Positions 1 through 12,994 of a stretch of 64,000 nt of DNA are shown in pieces. The stretch covers positions 63,912,716-63,976,715 of the forward strand of contig NC_082595.1 in NCBI RefSeq assembly GCF_030936135.1, written 5' to 3'. This stretch comes from Gavia stellata. Taxonomy: Eukaryota; Chordata; Aves; Gaviiformes; Gaviidae. The position numbers and the translations under genes were made by a program. The stretch's first letter is position 1. The number at the start of each line of letters is the position of its first letter. Below the pieces are notes generated by a model. It saw nothing but the letters and a program-made list of their open reading frames with translations, searched no databases and was not told the DNA's origin.

Positions 1-2834
1 GACAGCCATTTAATTTGCCCAGGACTGGTGTCTGTGAACAGCAAAGCCTGTCTCCCCTTCACCTGCCAGTTACCAGGCTGGTCCCCCTTATCTGAGTAGG
101 TGTCAAGGAGGCCTTGCTAGCAGCAAATACTCTCCCAGAGGCTAAAACCTACTGCTCGCAGGTCTGTGACAAAACCCATGGGAAAAGGAGCTGCATGTGG
201 CCCCACAGCCCCAGGCAGAGCTCTTGCAGCAGAGACAGTTCCCTCACGTAGGAAGGGAATTTGAGCAGGACTTTGTGTCCTAAAAACTTGTAGCAAATTG
301 CTTTTCTACCCTAAGTTCCAGCTCCAAGTTAGTGAAGTTTCTTAGTACTGTACATATTTTTAGTACCTGATATATCACATATTAGTATGTTATAGCAGTA
401 ATGTGAATTCTCATTCTATCAGCTACACAGGCCCTTCTGAAATAATTTGCACTGCAAACATAAACAGCTACTTTTTTATTACTTAAAACACCCCTTTCAA
501 TTTTCATTGTCACCAAGACAAAATGGCTTCAAACAAAAAAATCCCTCTAAAACAAACAAACAAATGAAGGGTCACGAAACCTCACAAATAACAATGCTGC
601 AGGTCTATTTTCGTAATTCTCTTGGCAGAGTAATATGGAAGCTTCTCTCAAATGAACTAATTCCAAGTTTCAAGGGAACAGGTCATAAATAGATTGTTCA
701 GGAAATTCACAAAGTTTGGGTACGATAATGAGAAAGTAGCTGATTAATGGCAAACTTTGAATTTACCTATCTGACAAAGTTACAGCGGCAGTGGACTTGT
801 CCCCCAAACAGGGCACCAGTGTGTTTCTTTTTCTTAACCCTTTATGGTTTTTTTTCTAAATTAAATCTCCATCCTTTTCTTAGAGGAGACATTATCTCCG
901 GAGCCAGAGATAGCCTTTGAGCCAGGCAAGGAGAGGACACAGTACAATAAAGGACACAGAGGTCTTTCTGATGACAACAGGAAAAGCTCAAGGAAGAAAA
1001 GAGAGTAGCGTTGAAGGATGTGTGCCAGAGAGGGACAGGGAGGGAGGGGATGCCGGGGCCAGAGAGGGAAGAAGGTGAAGGAGTCCTGGAAGTCACTGTT
1101 ATTTCAAGAGATGGCACAGATAGGCAGAGAGCAGACTACAGAGCACGGCCGCTGACCTTTCGTGAGCTTCATGTTACAGCAGCCATCGGCTGCAAGCACC
1201 GACAGAGCTGGTCCATCTTCAGCGGTACTCCAAGATGCTGCCTTTGCTGAGACTCCTCTCTCCCTTACGGACAATACTCACTTTCCTCAGCTTCCTATTT
1301 TAAACCCCTGTGAACCTCCCGATTATTCAAGCAGGCTGCGCTCGCTCAGTGTAGAGCTGGCAAAAATTTGACACCGCAGGATAGCGGGAGGAAAGGACGT
1401 TTTGATTTCTTCACCAAAACACGCCAGTTTATCTTTAATCATTGTGAAAGAAATCAAAATGGAAGTCTGAAGCATTTCCAACTTTCCTTTTCTTATCAAG
1501 GGGAAAGTACACATAGGAATGATTCCATCACTGGGAAAATTTAAAAGGGACAGAAATTATGTGGGAAGACTTTCTCTTCTTTTCAAAACCTTTTCTTTTT
1601 ACTGAAGAAAATAAGTCTACAGATTTTATACTGTTTTTTTGTAAAAATATGGAAAAAGATACATTTCTCGGTTATTTTTCTATTTTAAATTTTATCTGAG
1701 CAAGAAAGATTAACTTTCTTCTGGCCATCTCTCCCTATGTATGCTATTAAACTGGGAAAAGACACAAAATGATTGGCATTGTAAAGATTTTTACATTAGT
1801 CATAAAAAGAAAACAGCACATTCAAACTTGCCATATTATTGATAGCAAAAAATTTACATCAACCAGGATGCTTTCTCCCAAAGGATCCTAAAGCGTTTTA
1901 GAAAAAAACTCTAAAGGATACAGTGATGTATTATTGACAGTCAGTCATTCTTCTGTTGAAACTCAGCACCTTGTTGGCAGCAGCACCACCTGGTTATTTA
2001 AGACAGGAAGTGAAATGTATTTCATTTAATTGCAGGAATAATGTATGTGGCTAGAGCAGTACTCTGATACGGCATTTGGTCACGTCACACATTTAATAGC
2101 TGTGTTATTGTGACAAGTGCTATGCAATTCTCCACAGCCCAAGTGGCCAACATAATTTCATCTGAATGATGGCATCTTCAATGGCATAGCACTACCCTAA
2201 ACATCAGTTCGGACACTGATTCAGTGCTGACTCAGAGGGGATAAGCTAACATGCTAAATTACAAACATTGTTCTCTATACAACATGTTACCTGGACATTT
2301 TCTTCTCAAAGCAGGATCCTTGTTAAACTTACTAGTTTTGAGAACTGAAGGACAGCTAGTACGTAGGGTGTGAAAGCCTTCTTCTGAGAACTGGAGTTAC
2401 TGTTCATTCTTAGCCTGCTATTCTGATCTAGGTAGGCTGCAAAACAAAAACAAAATAGAAAAACAGTGCAAGTTCTGCGAGATTTAAGCACACATTTTAT
2501 TGTAGTCTGGATAGAACCTCAAAGCAACTTTCACTGAAATCCACTCCGTTTTCCAGCAAATCTTAACAGAGTTTCTTTGAAAGTGGGATAAATAGCAAGT
2601 TAAATCTTGCAGCTAGACTTGTTCAAACTTGTATGCGACTGATCATCTCCAGTAAATACACACACATGCACTGCAGAAGGTATCACATCAAGAAGGTGCA
2701 GCACAGCTTCTTGTGATCTCAATAAAAAGCCTGTTGTGTTTGTTGTTTGGAAGCTTTTTGTACCTTTTGGCTGTCCCCTTGTCCCGGAACTGTTTTCTGA
2801 GGTATGTGAAGAGGTACGGCCTCTTAGTTACCTG

Positions 2835-2859
2835 CCCGCCCCCCCCCCGCCCCCGGCCC
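2835..2859. repeat. C-rich run (G-quadruplex/i-motif potential)
   Basis: Four C-runs (C3, C10, C5, C3) are separated by one or two G. The minus strand therefore carries four G-runs with very short loops, the pattern of a G-quadruplex, and the plus strand could form an i-motif. No gene is adjacent. Confidence 0.6.
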
Positions 2860-5845
2860 TGGTTTGTGAGAGTAAGACAAGTTAATTGTGCCTGACGATA
2901 TGGATGACCCTTTCAAGTCATGTAAAATGATACTGCTCTGCTTATCACAGGTAGATTACCGTTAATATTACGTGTACTGTCTATGGGAAGAGAAAGGGTC
3001 TTGTTTGTTTTGAATGTTTTCAAAGGTAGGAAACAAAGGATCCTGTGGGGACACCAGCACACAGCAGACAGTGCAGCCATACAAAATGAAGTTAAAAGAC
3101 AGGAATCTGAAATAAAAACAGGTGAAAGACAAAAACCTGGCTGTTTCTTTACAATAAGGCTAAGCTGTTTCACTGAGGTGTACAGCAATACAGAAGTAGA
3201 ATAATGTAACGTTTAACTCAAGCATTGCTCCTGGCCGGAGCTCCCTCTTGGTCACTCACTATTTTTATGGAATGAAATCCTCAATTCTTACTCATTTATA
3301 ACCAGGCTCATGGATAATAAAATCTCTTAAAATAATCGGCATCTCTCAGAATCTGGACCAGAAATATTTTGTTCTGATAAGATCCAAAGAAAAGGGGGTC
3401 TAGAGACTGAAACTTTTGCATTGTTGTAACATTAATTATTACAGCTTAGGAGCACAGATCACAGTCCTTAAATCTAACTATAAACAACACATCTCAGTGC
3501 AAGGGTCTGTCTTTGCAACCATGGGTACCACTCAGTTTATATTCACTAGAGGGGCAAGGCAGGATGAGGAAGAAACTAGTCAGCTGGGTAAGTGATGGGA
3601 GGATTTATGAGTTTACTTTCACCTTGGTGAAATACTTTATAGCCACAGAGCAGAATTTTCAGCTTGATTCAGCCTTCTGAGACCAGTGGACTTTGGATCT
3701 AGCCTTTAAACTGCTTGTTTAAAAAAAACCCCAAACAACACAGCTCCCTAAAAAGCCTGAAAGTAAAATACACCTATGTCTTTGTAACATGCAACATGTA
3801 TTGCACTCTGAGGGATCACATTTTTAAGTCAGTGGAAAATGTCTCATTAACTTGAACTGGCTTTGGTTCAAGCTCCAGAAGGTTTTGAAAAGACATGGCC
3901 AGTGACTAAGGGCTTCAGGCAGCCTCATTTTTGGAAGCCGAATATAATAGTTTCTAGCGCTATTTTAAAATTGTGTAAACTGCACCACATCATTTGTGGT
4001 AAAACAGTATGATAACAAATATCAAGTTATATTTCATTTGACAGATTTTGTGCTATCTGTAAAACAAGAATGTAAAGTATAGAATTGCCGGGCAGGCAAA
4101 GAGCTGATTGAGGAAAGGGATCTCTCAACAGAGCTTGGTGGAAACACCGTGTTTCAGAGAATAATTAAGACCCCAGCTCCCCAGTGCCTCAGTCTTTTGG
4201 AATAATTAGGGGTTCACTTACTAAGGGTCAGATCATCTCGTTGACCTGTAAACTTTCTGATCTTTAGGAACCTCCTCAAAACAGGCAATAATCAAACAAG
4301 AGGGTACTATCTGCCTTTTTCAGTGAGTTTTCAGGAAATCAAAAAGATACAATTTCTCTGAAGTTAATTAAAACTTTCTAAAGGTTTCATTTTTGAAACC
4401 TTTCAAAAAGGCAACTATTGTCTTGGTTGAGTGAAAATATAACATATTTCTTACATCTAAAGAGGAGAAATGCATTTTTTAAATTGCTAAAGGAAAATTA
4501 CCATTGCTAGTTATAAAACAGCACTTTTTTTAGGGCAAATATTTTTACATTTTGACATTTTGGTTGCCAGAAACATCATGAAATCCCCTCAACCTTGCTA
4601 CTGCTCTTGATTTTAGGTAGAGGGCACTAAGATTTCAAAGATGCTCATGCACCCAGTTCCTCTGAAATCATGATACTTCTTAGGTACTTAAATACCTTGA
4701 AGTATTTAAGCTTTACATTGCAGTGATAGGCTGTAGCGTGCAATTCTTAGGCAGACAGCAGTGCTCTTCCAAATTCATTTTTGCAACAGTAATAGGAATA
4801 CTTATTCACTTTGGTATTCTGAAGCAAATCTCCTCTTTAAAGCAGTTTTCGTGGAAGGTTTCATTTTATCTATATGAAAATCCTCAGATATTTTTGCTGA
4901 ATCCTTTAGGAAAGGCTCTATTGACCTACATGGAAAATAATTTGCAAGAAAACACTGTGAGCATAAATTTTAGACCTCTCATAAAACATTATGCATGCGA
5001 CAAGTGAGCCCATATTACATAGAAAAATGGACTCTGTCCATAGAGTTATCAGTTAGGTTAGTGGTTAATATGTAATCTTCAATCTACAAACCCTGAAAAA
5101 TGAACTCTCCACACTCCATATCATCTCGAAAAATGTGTGGGTATAGTCACTTTCCATGATCTCATAACTTTATCACTGATTTTGTTAATTTCACACTATT
5201 AAGCTGAACAAGAATTCTCCTTCCATCTACTTTTCTGCCACACAGAAGCTTTTAATGCTAAAAAGCTACTTTAATTGTTCTCCTGCTACATGCAGTTTTT
5301 ATTAGAGCATTTTGACCTAGATAGTCCATTGAAACTATTTTATGTTTTCCTAAATTATATGGTCCAAAACTGTAACACGGAAATATATGAGCATCTAGAA
5401 GATGTATTTTACTCAGCTTATTCAAGGATCTAATATACCATTTTATATAAGATCCTTATCATTTTAACAAAATTTATCAAGCAGGATGCCACTAACCTTA
5501 AAATTTGGTATGGTTTTTTTTTTTTTTAATATCTTTTTAAAAGGCTAAGCTGTATTATACCAGCCAAGCCTCTATGCCAAGCCTGATTTAAATGCTGACT
5601 GCATTCACTTCTCCTCACAAATCATGGGATAGATACGCATAGTGCAGAGTTATGCAGATACCTTTATAACTATTTTGTTACTTGCTACTGCACACTAGAA
5701 CTAGAAGTCCCAGAGAAATACTATTTGTGCTAGGCAAGAACGGATTTGGCTACACTATTTTCCTTTAGTATCATCCATACCCAGAGGAAACTGTTACTCA
5801 AATAGAAACGAGAACACATACTCCAAGCTTCAGGGGGACATTGTG

Positions 5846-5912
5846 TTCCCTAAAAACCCTATATAAAGAACTTTTCCCTAAATTAAGACCCTATTCCCTA
5901 AATAAAGACCCA
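5846..5912. repeat. Short imperfect tandem repeat, TTCCCTAAA-type
   Basis: The motif TTCCCTAAA recurs at 5846, 5874 and 5894. The last two copies form an approximate 20-bp tandem duplication reading TTCCCTAAAT(T/A)AAGACCC. This is probably slippage; no function is inferred. Confidence 0.5.
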
Positions 5913-8297
5913 ACAAATCCTGCCTAAGAAACTGCGGAAGTGACTGAACTTTTATTGAACCTCGAAGTTTTGGCTTATCTCTTGGGCAATGGCTAGGCTG
6001 GTTCTTATTTATATCCCTATTTAAAACAAGCAGATTAATTCTTGGGTTTGCTTTCAAATTTAGTCACACATGGAATGTCTTAATTGTTTGTTAAAGGAAC
6101 AGCAGGTTGTGGTCAGGGTCAAATGCCCTTGTGCTCAACAGATTTTAACTTTGCATAGTGCTAACTCTCGAGACTATGATAAGCAAGCAAAGCAAACCTA
6201 GAGGAAGATCTTCAAGCTGTATGTGAGGGAAGCGCTGAGTGTGCAGGTATGCAAGGGCAGGGGAAAGGGAGGAGGAGACCTGAGTCCATGGGCATTTTTT
6301 ATCACGTTGGACAGCGTGGTATGTACTGGTAAATGGACTTTCGGTGCATGCATGTCGGGGAGGACAGGATTCTGCAAGATTAGTAGTAAAGCAATACAAG
6401 ATGTCTCTGCTGCAGAGTTAAATTGAGTGTTGGCAGAAGGATTTAGGTACATGGGCTGGAAACCTGGTTCTGTGTTCACTCCTGCTAGTAACTCATCACC
6501 CGCTTTATAGTGGAGGCACAAGCTGGACTAAGGACCTGCTGATGGTCCTCCAGTGGTGCCATTCCAGAATTTCCTGTTTTCCTAGAACCCATGGGCTCCT
6601 CCCTGAGTCACTGGGGAAGGATCTTCAAGTGGGTTGCTCTAACACAGCACAAGCTATCATGAGATTTCTGCTCACAGATGGTGAAAATGTCTTTCAGATG
6701 TATGTGAGGAAAGGTGAGGGCCTGGTGGAGTGGCAGAACCATGAGGTACTGTAGAAGAGCTGCCCATAGGCATGAGCCCCCTGGTTGGTTGGACTAGCGC
6801 AGTTGTGAAAAGTCATGGGCTGGCTGAGTGGTTTTTAAGGCAGAGCCCTAGGGAGGTGGGGGATGAAGGCTCTCCTCATCATTTCTTCACTGTCCTTCCA
6901 AACCTGATCCTGCCCGTTCAGGGACGGATTATGAGGGTGACTGGAGTGGTTGGATTGTAACAGGTAACACAGATAAATAGTTTTTTACATGACCTATGAA
7001 GTGTCAGTCTCAGGTGTCGTGCTCCCTGTGATCACTAAGTCCCTCTCCCCGCTATTGAGCAAATCCTCCCAAAAAGGAGAAATTAGCAGGACTAAATAAG
7101 GGGGACTCAACCTCCCCTGGCTGCAGTGGGCTGGAGGAAGTGGATGGCTCAGCAGGCAAACTGCCTGTTCCAGCCCGGTGGATGGCACAGCGTCATACTT
7201 GCGTATCAGGAAACCTCCAGGGAACAAAAAAAGGGTTATTTTAACTCAGTCAAACACGGTTTCAGCTCTGTGCTCCTCTGTGAGGAGAAAAGGGAGGGAT
7301 CTCTTGTGTTTGGGACGAAGGCACTGGTTCTGTTTGTTTTCCCTTGGAGAAGACCGATTGCCAACTTTTCCTCTCCCTGGAACGAGGCAGACTGGCTTCA
7401 TTTATTTTCAGCACCCTCCAGGAAATGAGGCTGTTAGGTTTATTATACTGAAACTAGAAGGCCAGTTCAGTTTCTTTAGTAGGTGTAGGGGCATGGTTAC
7501 TAAATTTACTGTGCTTTTTCCAAAGGGTTGAGCCTTGGAGCAAACCTGTTATTCCCACTAATTACCTGATGCCCCAATGTCTCTTTGGCCGAAACTTGCC
7601 AGCTTGAATCATGACCTGCCAAGCACGAACAAATACCTTACATAGGCAACAACCTTCAGTTAGCGCTGGTAAAAGAGAAATCCTGACAGCTGGGTAGAAA
7701 TGTGTCTATTTCCATGTGCCTGTGGTTGTGTCTGCATGATATCGGTGGTATCAGTTATCGGTTAAGGGCAGTGAGTGCACAAGTGATTAAGAAGGCTGCT
7801 TTACAGCAACATGCCAGTCTCCTACAAGACAAAAAGAAAATCCAGGTAGCATTACACAAGAGAAAGGTACATTTCTTTCTCTGATCTCTTTAGTGCTTAC
7901 AAGATTTAGATAACGTGCTTATCACCAGGCAAATGGAGATATTTTGCAAGTTTTACTTGGTGTGGTAACAACTATTACCCTTTATGCCTTTGTAAATACC
8001 CTGAAGTTTGCAAGAGTAAGGGCATAAATAGAGCGAACAAACACAGCCTAACTCCAAATACCTCTTGGCTTTTCACATACATCTCTAATTAAATGATGAG
8101 GATGAATTTTTGTGAGGTTGTAATAAAATAAAATTATTTAAATAAATATCTGAACAAAATAGTCATACGACCAGAATAAATTACCATCATGTTTTTAATT
8201 ACTGAAGTAAGTTTTGGTAGGAGGGAATGAATAATATTAAAAGATTTAATTAGCGAATTCAGAGAGGGGTTATATACAGCAATAACATCAACAACAT

Positions 8298-8380
8298 AAC
8301 ATCTAACATAATTAGGGATCAAAAAAAGCCTACTACAACACTAACATCTAACATAATTAGAGATCAAAGAAAGTCTACCA
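8298..8380. repeat. 45-bp tandem duplication
   Basis: AACATCTAACATAATTAG starts at 8298 and again at 8343. The 45-bp unit is followed by a second, slightly diverged copy (AGGGATCAAAAAAAGCCTAC versus AGAGATCAAAGAAAGTCTAC). The high identity suggests a fairly recent duplication in intergenic DNA. Confidence 0.75.
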
Positions 8381-11300
8381 GGCAAGCAAGACCCTTCTTG
8401 CAGAAGAAGATGTGGTCTCCCAGTCTTTAATTCTTGCTTTTCTCTCCTTTAAGTTTGTTTCCCAAGTACTTTTATTTCCTCTAGAATATTTAACCATGGA
8501 TAATTAAATAATTTTTGTAAGGGATCAAATAACCTGCAGCAGTAGCCTGTTGTTTCTACAGAAGCAGATGTCAGAAATGGCTGCTGAATGCTGACTTCAC
8601 AATACCACTACATATGAGAGGAATGGGGCACGGGGAAGCAGGACATGTCACTGTTATTTAGCACAAATGCTGATTTAACATTTTTCCGCAAGATGCATAA
8701 AAGGTCCTTCTGACCTAGGTAATTTCAGCAGAGCTTTGGAACAGTAGGTCTATAAAGTTATAGTGCAGAGGCCTTGTTCTACCTTGGCCTTGTCCTCTGC
8801 CTTTTGATGACTCCCAGGCATGTGCAGCCTTTAGAATAGGACTCCCACCAGGAGATAAAAATTAATTAGATTAACTGGATTAAATGAATTAGAGGAAAGT
8901 TCGTGAGGATTTTTTTGAGGAATTTTTTTTCACCCAAATGCGTCATACCCACTTCCGCAATTTCTCTGACTTGCTCCATGTTTCCTGGCTGTGCTTAGAA
9001 ACCTGTTCCAGTCAATGAGAAGGATGCCTCCTCCGCCTAAACTGCAGGCAAAGGAAGAACATCTAATAAAAATGTTCAGAAGAGGAATTAATTTTTACAA
9101 AATTTGTCTCAACTTCTTCTTCCCCTCATTTTCTGTCAGATTTCAAAAGCCTATGGATAGAAAAATAAATAAATAAAAAAGCTTGCAAAAAACTCATTAA
9201 AATCTCCAGGTGAAGAAAAATGTTAAACTTTTTCTAATATCTATTGGATCTTCGAAATTTCTGTTCCTTTGAAATTCTTGCACACTCCTCCAGCAGAAAG
9301 AAATAACAAAATACATAAAAGGCACTTATTTTCAGTAATATTGTTGTAAGTTGAGAAACTCAGAATTCATCTCCAAAAGTGTCTATTTCCTCAGTAAACC
9401 ACAAAGGCCTTCTGTACCAGCTCCAGGCTACATTAGAATCTGTGTCTTTAAAAGTTTTATTAGTAGGATTTAAAATGAGTTATTAAAAGCTTTTATTATC
9501 GACAAATCACATGCTGGAACAGGAGAATAAGATGCCCTTGTTTTTCTCCAGCTTTCTGTGGGCTCCAAAGGGCTCTGCCCTTGGTCGCCTTCCCTCCTTC
9601 CTCTAGAGAGGGTACCTCCTCTCCGGGGAAGCTTGTCTGTGAACCCAAGCCCACCTGCTCGCACTGATGACTCAAATCCACCCGTATGCTCCCTTCCGTC
9701 CAAACCAAAGCTCAGCCTGCTTCTCTCTGAATGTCTCACCATCAGCTCAAGCTCAGTATAGCTCACCAGAGCTCTTAAGCTGTCTTCTAAGCTCTCTTTG
9801 CTGCTGCTTTTTCCAGTCACTGTGGCTAAAATCACTGGCCCATCTGCTGCTTGGGCCCTGAACTTGTCAGTGCGTTCAGACTGGGACTTTCTCTGCCTTG
9901 GCTTCTCATATAAAGGCTCTGTGTAAATCCTGATACATGAAACTTCAAAGCTATGACCTCATACTTCCATGCAGCTGAAATTACCAGTCCAGCTTTCATC
10001 CTTTCGCCTTTCTGTTCCCACAAGATGCTTCTCCCTGGTTTTGACGGAGTGTGTTTCCCGCTCTTTCCTCTGTGCCCACAGCTGTAAGCGGGTTTCCTCT
10101 CTCCTTGCGTCTTCCCACCAGCTCCCCTGTCATCAAGCACAACATAATTCTCCTCCATGCAGATTGCAGACCCGCTGCCATCTCTGATAACCCATAGCAC
10201 CAGCTGTCATCACACATTCATAAACCTTTCACACCAGTAATGTCCTCTTCCTACACTGCCCTTCCAGTATGGGAGGAGCCCTCTGTAAAAATATACAGCA
10301 CTCTGCCATTATGCACCTTCAAAATTTCTCCGGGAGCTTTCCTTTTTCCCACTGTCTGCATAGAACAGGTTGCTGGCTCACTGCAAGTGTTACACACACA
10401 ATGACCAGTAACAACGTATTATTTCCCTCGACATCCCTGAATGTAGCTACCTGTTGTTTTGAGTTTTCTACTTTGATCATAAACCTTAGATCATAAATGC
10501 ATCAAGCATCTTTACCACTTGGGCATGTGTGGAATAGGGCACAGCGAAGCTCTGGTCCACATCTGCATTGCACAGACACTGGAGTACCAGAAATATTCAG
10601 TACACATTCAGCTACACAAATGTTGGGAATATGTTATTCAGTTACTGGACTAGGTTTAATTCATACGCCTTTAGAGGAGAGGCTAAAGTTATCCCTGAAT
10701 GTTAAAAAAAACCCCAACATCCAATTCTTTACAAATATCATTATTTAGTGACTACCAAAATTTGGTGCCTTTCTTCAAAGGCACTTCTGGAATTGAAATT
10801 TTTTCTTTCTTCTTATTTTTGTCTCTATTGTGGAATTGTAGTGGCAATATTTTAAAAGAAGTGTTATACAGGGTGGCTAGAGCACTACTGTGTGTGATAA
10901 CCTAGCACATTGTCCAATGTAGTTTGCATTTCTGATTCGGTGGTCACTGAATTGCACACAGTTTTCTTTCTTTCTTTTTCCCATGTATTGAGAGGTTCTT
11001 CTCAAAGGCATGTGCAAGTCTCGCTTGGAATCACATATCTGGTGCTCTGACTCTAAAGTGTATTTTTTCTACAGATATCTATATTTTCTCTAGTGTTCTA
11101 ACCCAAACCAAATGTTTTCTGAGGCACAATAGAAAGCTCTCTTTCTAAGCCATTTGAACACGTATTCGAAATGTATTAAACATGGGCAGATGATGACTGC
11201 AGAAGATATTTCTAGATGTGCAGTCTTTTAAAAGGAGCTAAAACTGTTTTCCTTTCCAAGAAAAATATATTAGTTTCCCTATGTTTAGTGCATTTCAAAT

Positions 11301-12937
11301 TCTGTCAACAAGTTATAAGCTGTTAACAGGAAGCTGCCTTCTGTTTTGCTTGCTGACAAGATTAGGGGTGACATTCCTACCCTCTTGAAATCAGTGACAA
11401 AACTTCCTTTGACTTCAATAAGGAGAAGATTTCATCCAAAGCAAGAAAATTATTATTCTTACATTTTCAGAACTGAAAAGAATAAAAAGCCTCCTTCCAA
11501 TTCATACTTTCCTCCATTGTCAGATACCTTTTCAGTATAAAGGTTATCTCAGTTGGTTTTGATGCCTGAAGACAGGAGTTAGCTTATAAAGTATTTTTGC
11601 AGCATACAACAGCAAAAAAAGAGTAGTTCAGAAAGGTAAAAGCAAACACATAAAAATAAGCACTTCTCTTTCCATTTCATTAATATGGGCTTGCTATCTT
11701 TCCACACAAAAGAATTAATATAATTTCATTAGACAGAAAGTGATGCTTATAAAGACAGTTCTTTTTGCAGAGTGATGTTGGTGTGAGGAGACCGAGGAAG
11801 GGTTGATTCAAAGATCAGTGAAATAGGTGGGGAAAAGATAGAAAAGCTTCAATTGACTGTGTGGTGCTTTATGTCACACCCTTCTCCTCTGTTAAATACT
11901 GTGTAGCAACATAAGTTCAAACCCTTCTAACTTTTCTGCAAGAACCTTCTTCAGAAAAACAGAAAAATCCAGGAGCCATGGAGTCCCAGCTGAATTGTAT
12001 AAGATCAGGATACATTTCCAGAAATGCTGAAGTATAATCTGGGTGTCAGGAATACACAGTGATCTGGTGCATAAGTAGCCAGTACGTAACCTTGCAAACA
12101 CTGGAGGTCTCCCTGATAACTTATTAAAAAACTCAAACACACCAAATTCAGTGAAAGCTGAGTATTGACTATCTACCCAGGGACACAAGGGCCCAGATTT
12201 TCCTACATGATCTCCGGTGTTTGGCAAATCCTTCTTTTAATGGCCAATCATTATCAGATAAAAATTGAAGAATAAAAACAAAGCGTCATTTAAAAAAAAT
12301 TGGTCATCAGCCTCTCCTAGGATTAGAATTTTATTCATTATTCACTTCACAAGGAAGGTCACTGCAGAAGGAAAAGGTGAGCCTAAAACACCTTAACTTT
12401 CATCTGTCTGAAAAAAATCCTTGAAATAAAAGTTATTTTTAATTGGGTGTATTTATACTATGATCTGCATGTTGATACTCATACATCAGTTTAGATATGT
12501 TTATCATACCATAATCATGGTTTGGATTGCCTACCTGATGAAATACTTTGAAATACTACTTTGTAATTGCTATTCCATACTAAGTCCCCATGTGGACATC
12601 CCTGCGTCGCTTAATTGACTTCACAGCACCAGGAGTGTAAGCATACCAATGCACAACCCCAGGACAAACTAGAGTATGATTCTGCAGCATGCCACTGAGT
12701 TTAATGCACCCATCCTGTCCCACAGTGTGCAGAGCTGTTTACCATAATGAAATATTGCTTTGCTTGATTGTACTTTCAAATATTGACCAGACCTACATCA
12801 TGTAGAAGTTTCTGTAACTGAGATAATAAACCATATTTTATGTTATGTAAGCTACTTCATAATTCGGCTCAAAAACCAAGCAACCCTTCAATTATCCGTA
12901 AACAATACACAATTTTCATAGTTAATATGTATAGTAG

Positions 12938-12994
12938 ATTAACATAAGTTTGGAATATTAACATAAGTTATCATGATTAACATAAGTTAGGAAT
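12938..12994. repeat. 19-bp tandem repeat, three copies
   Basis: ATTAACATAAGTT occurs three times with an exact 19-base period, starting at 12938, 12957 and 12976. The spacer bases between copies differ. It is AT-rich and lies in intergenic DNA; no function can be assigned. Confidence 0.75.
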
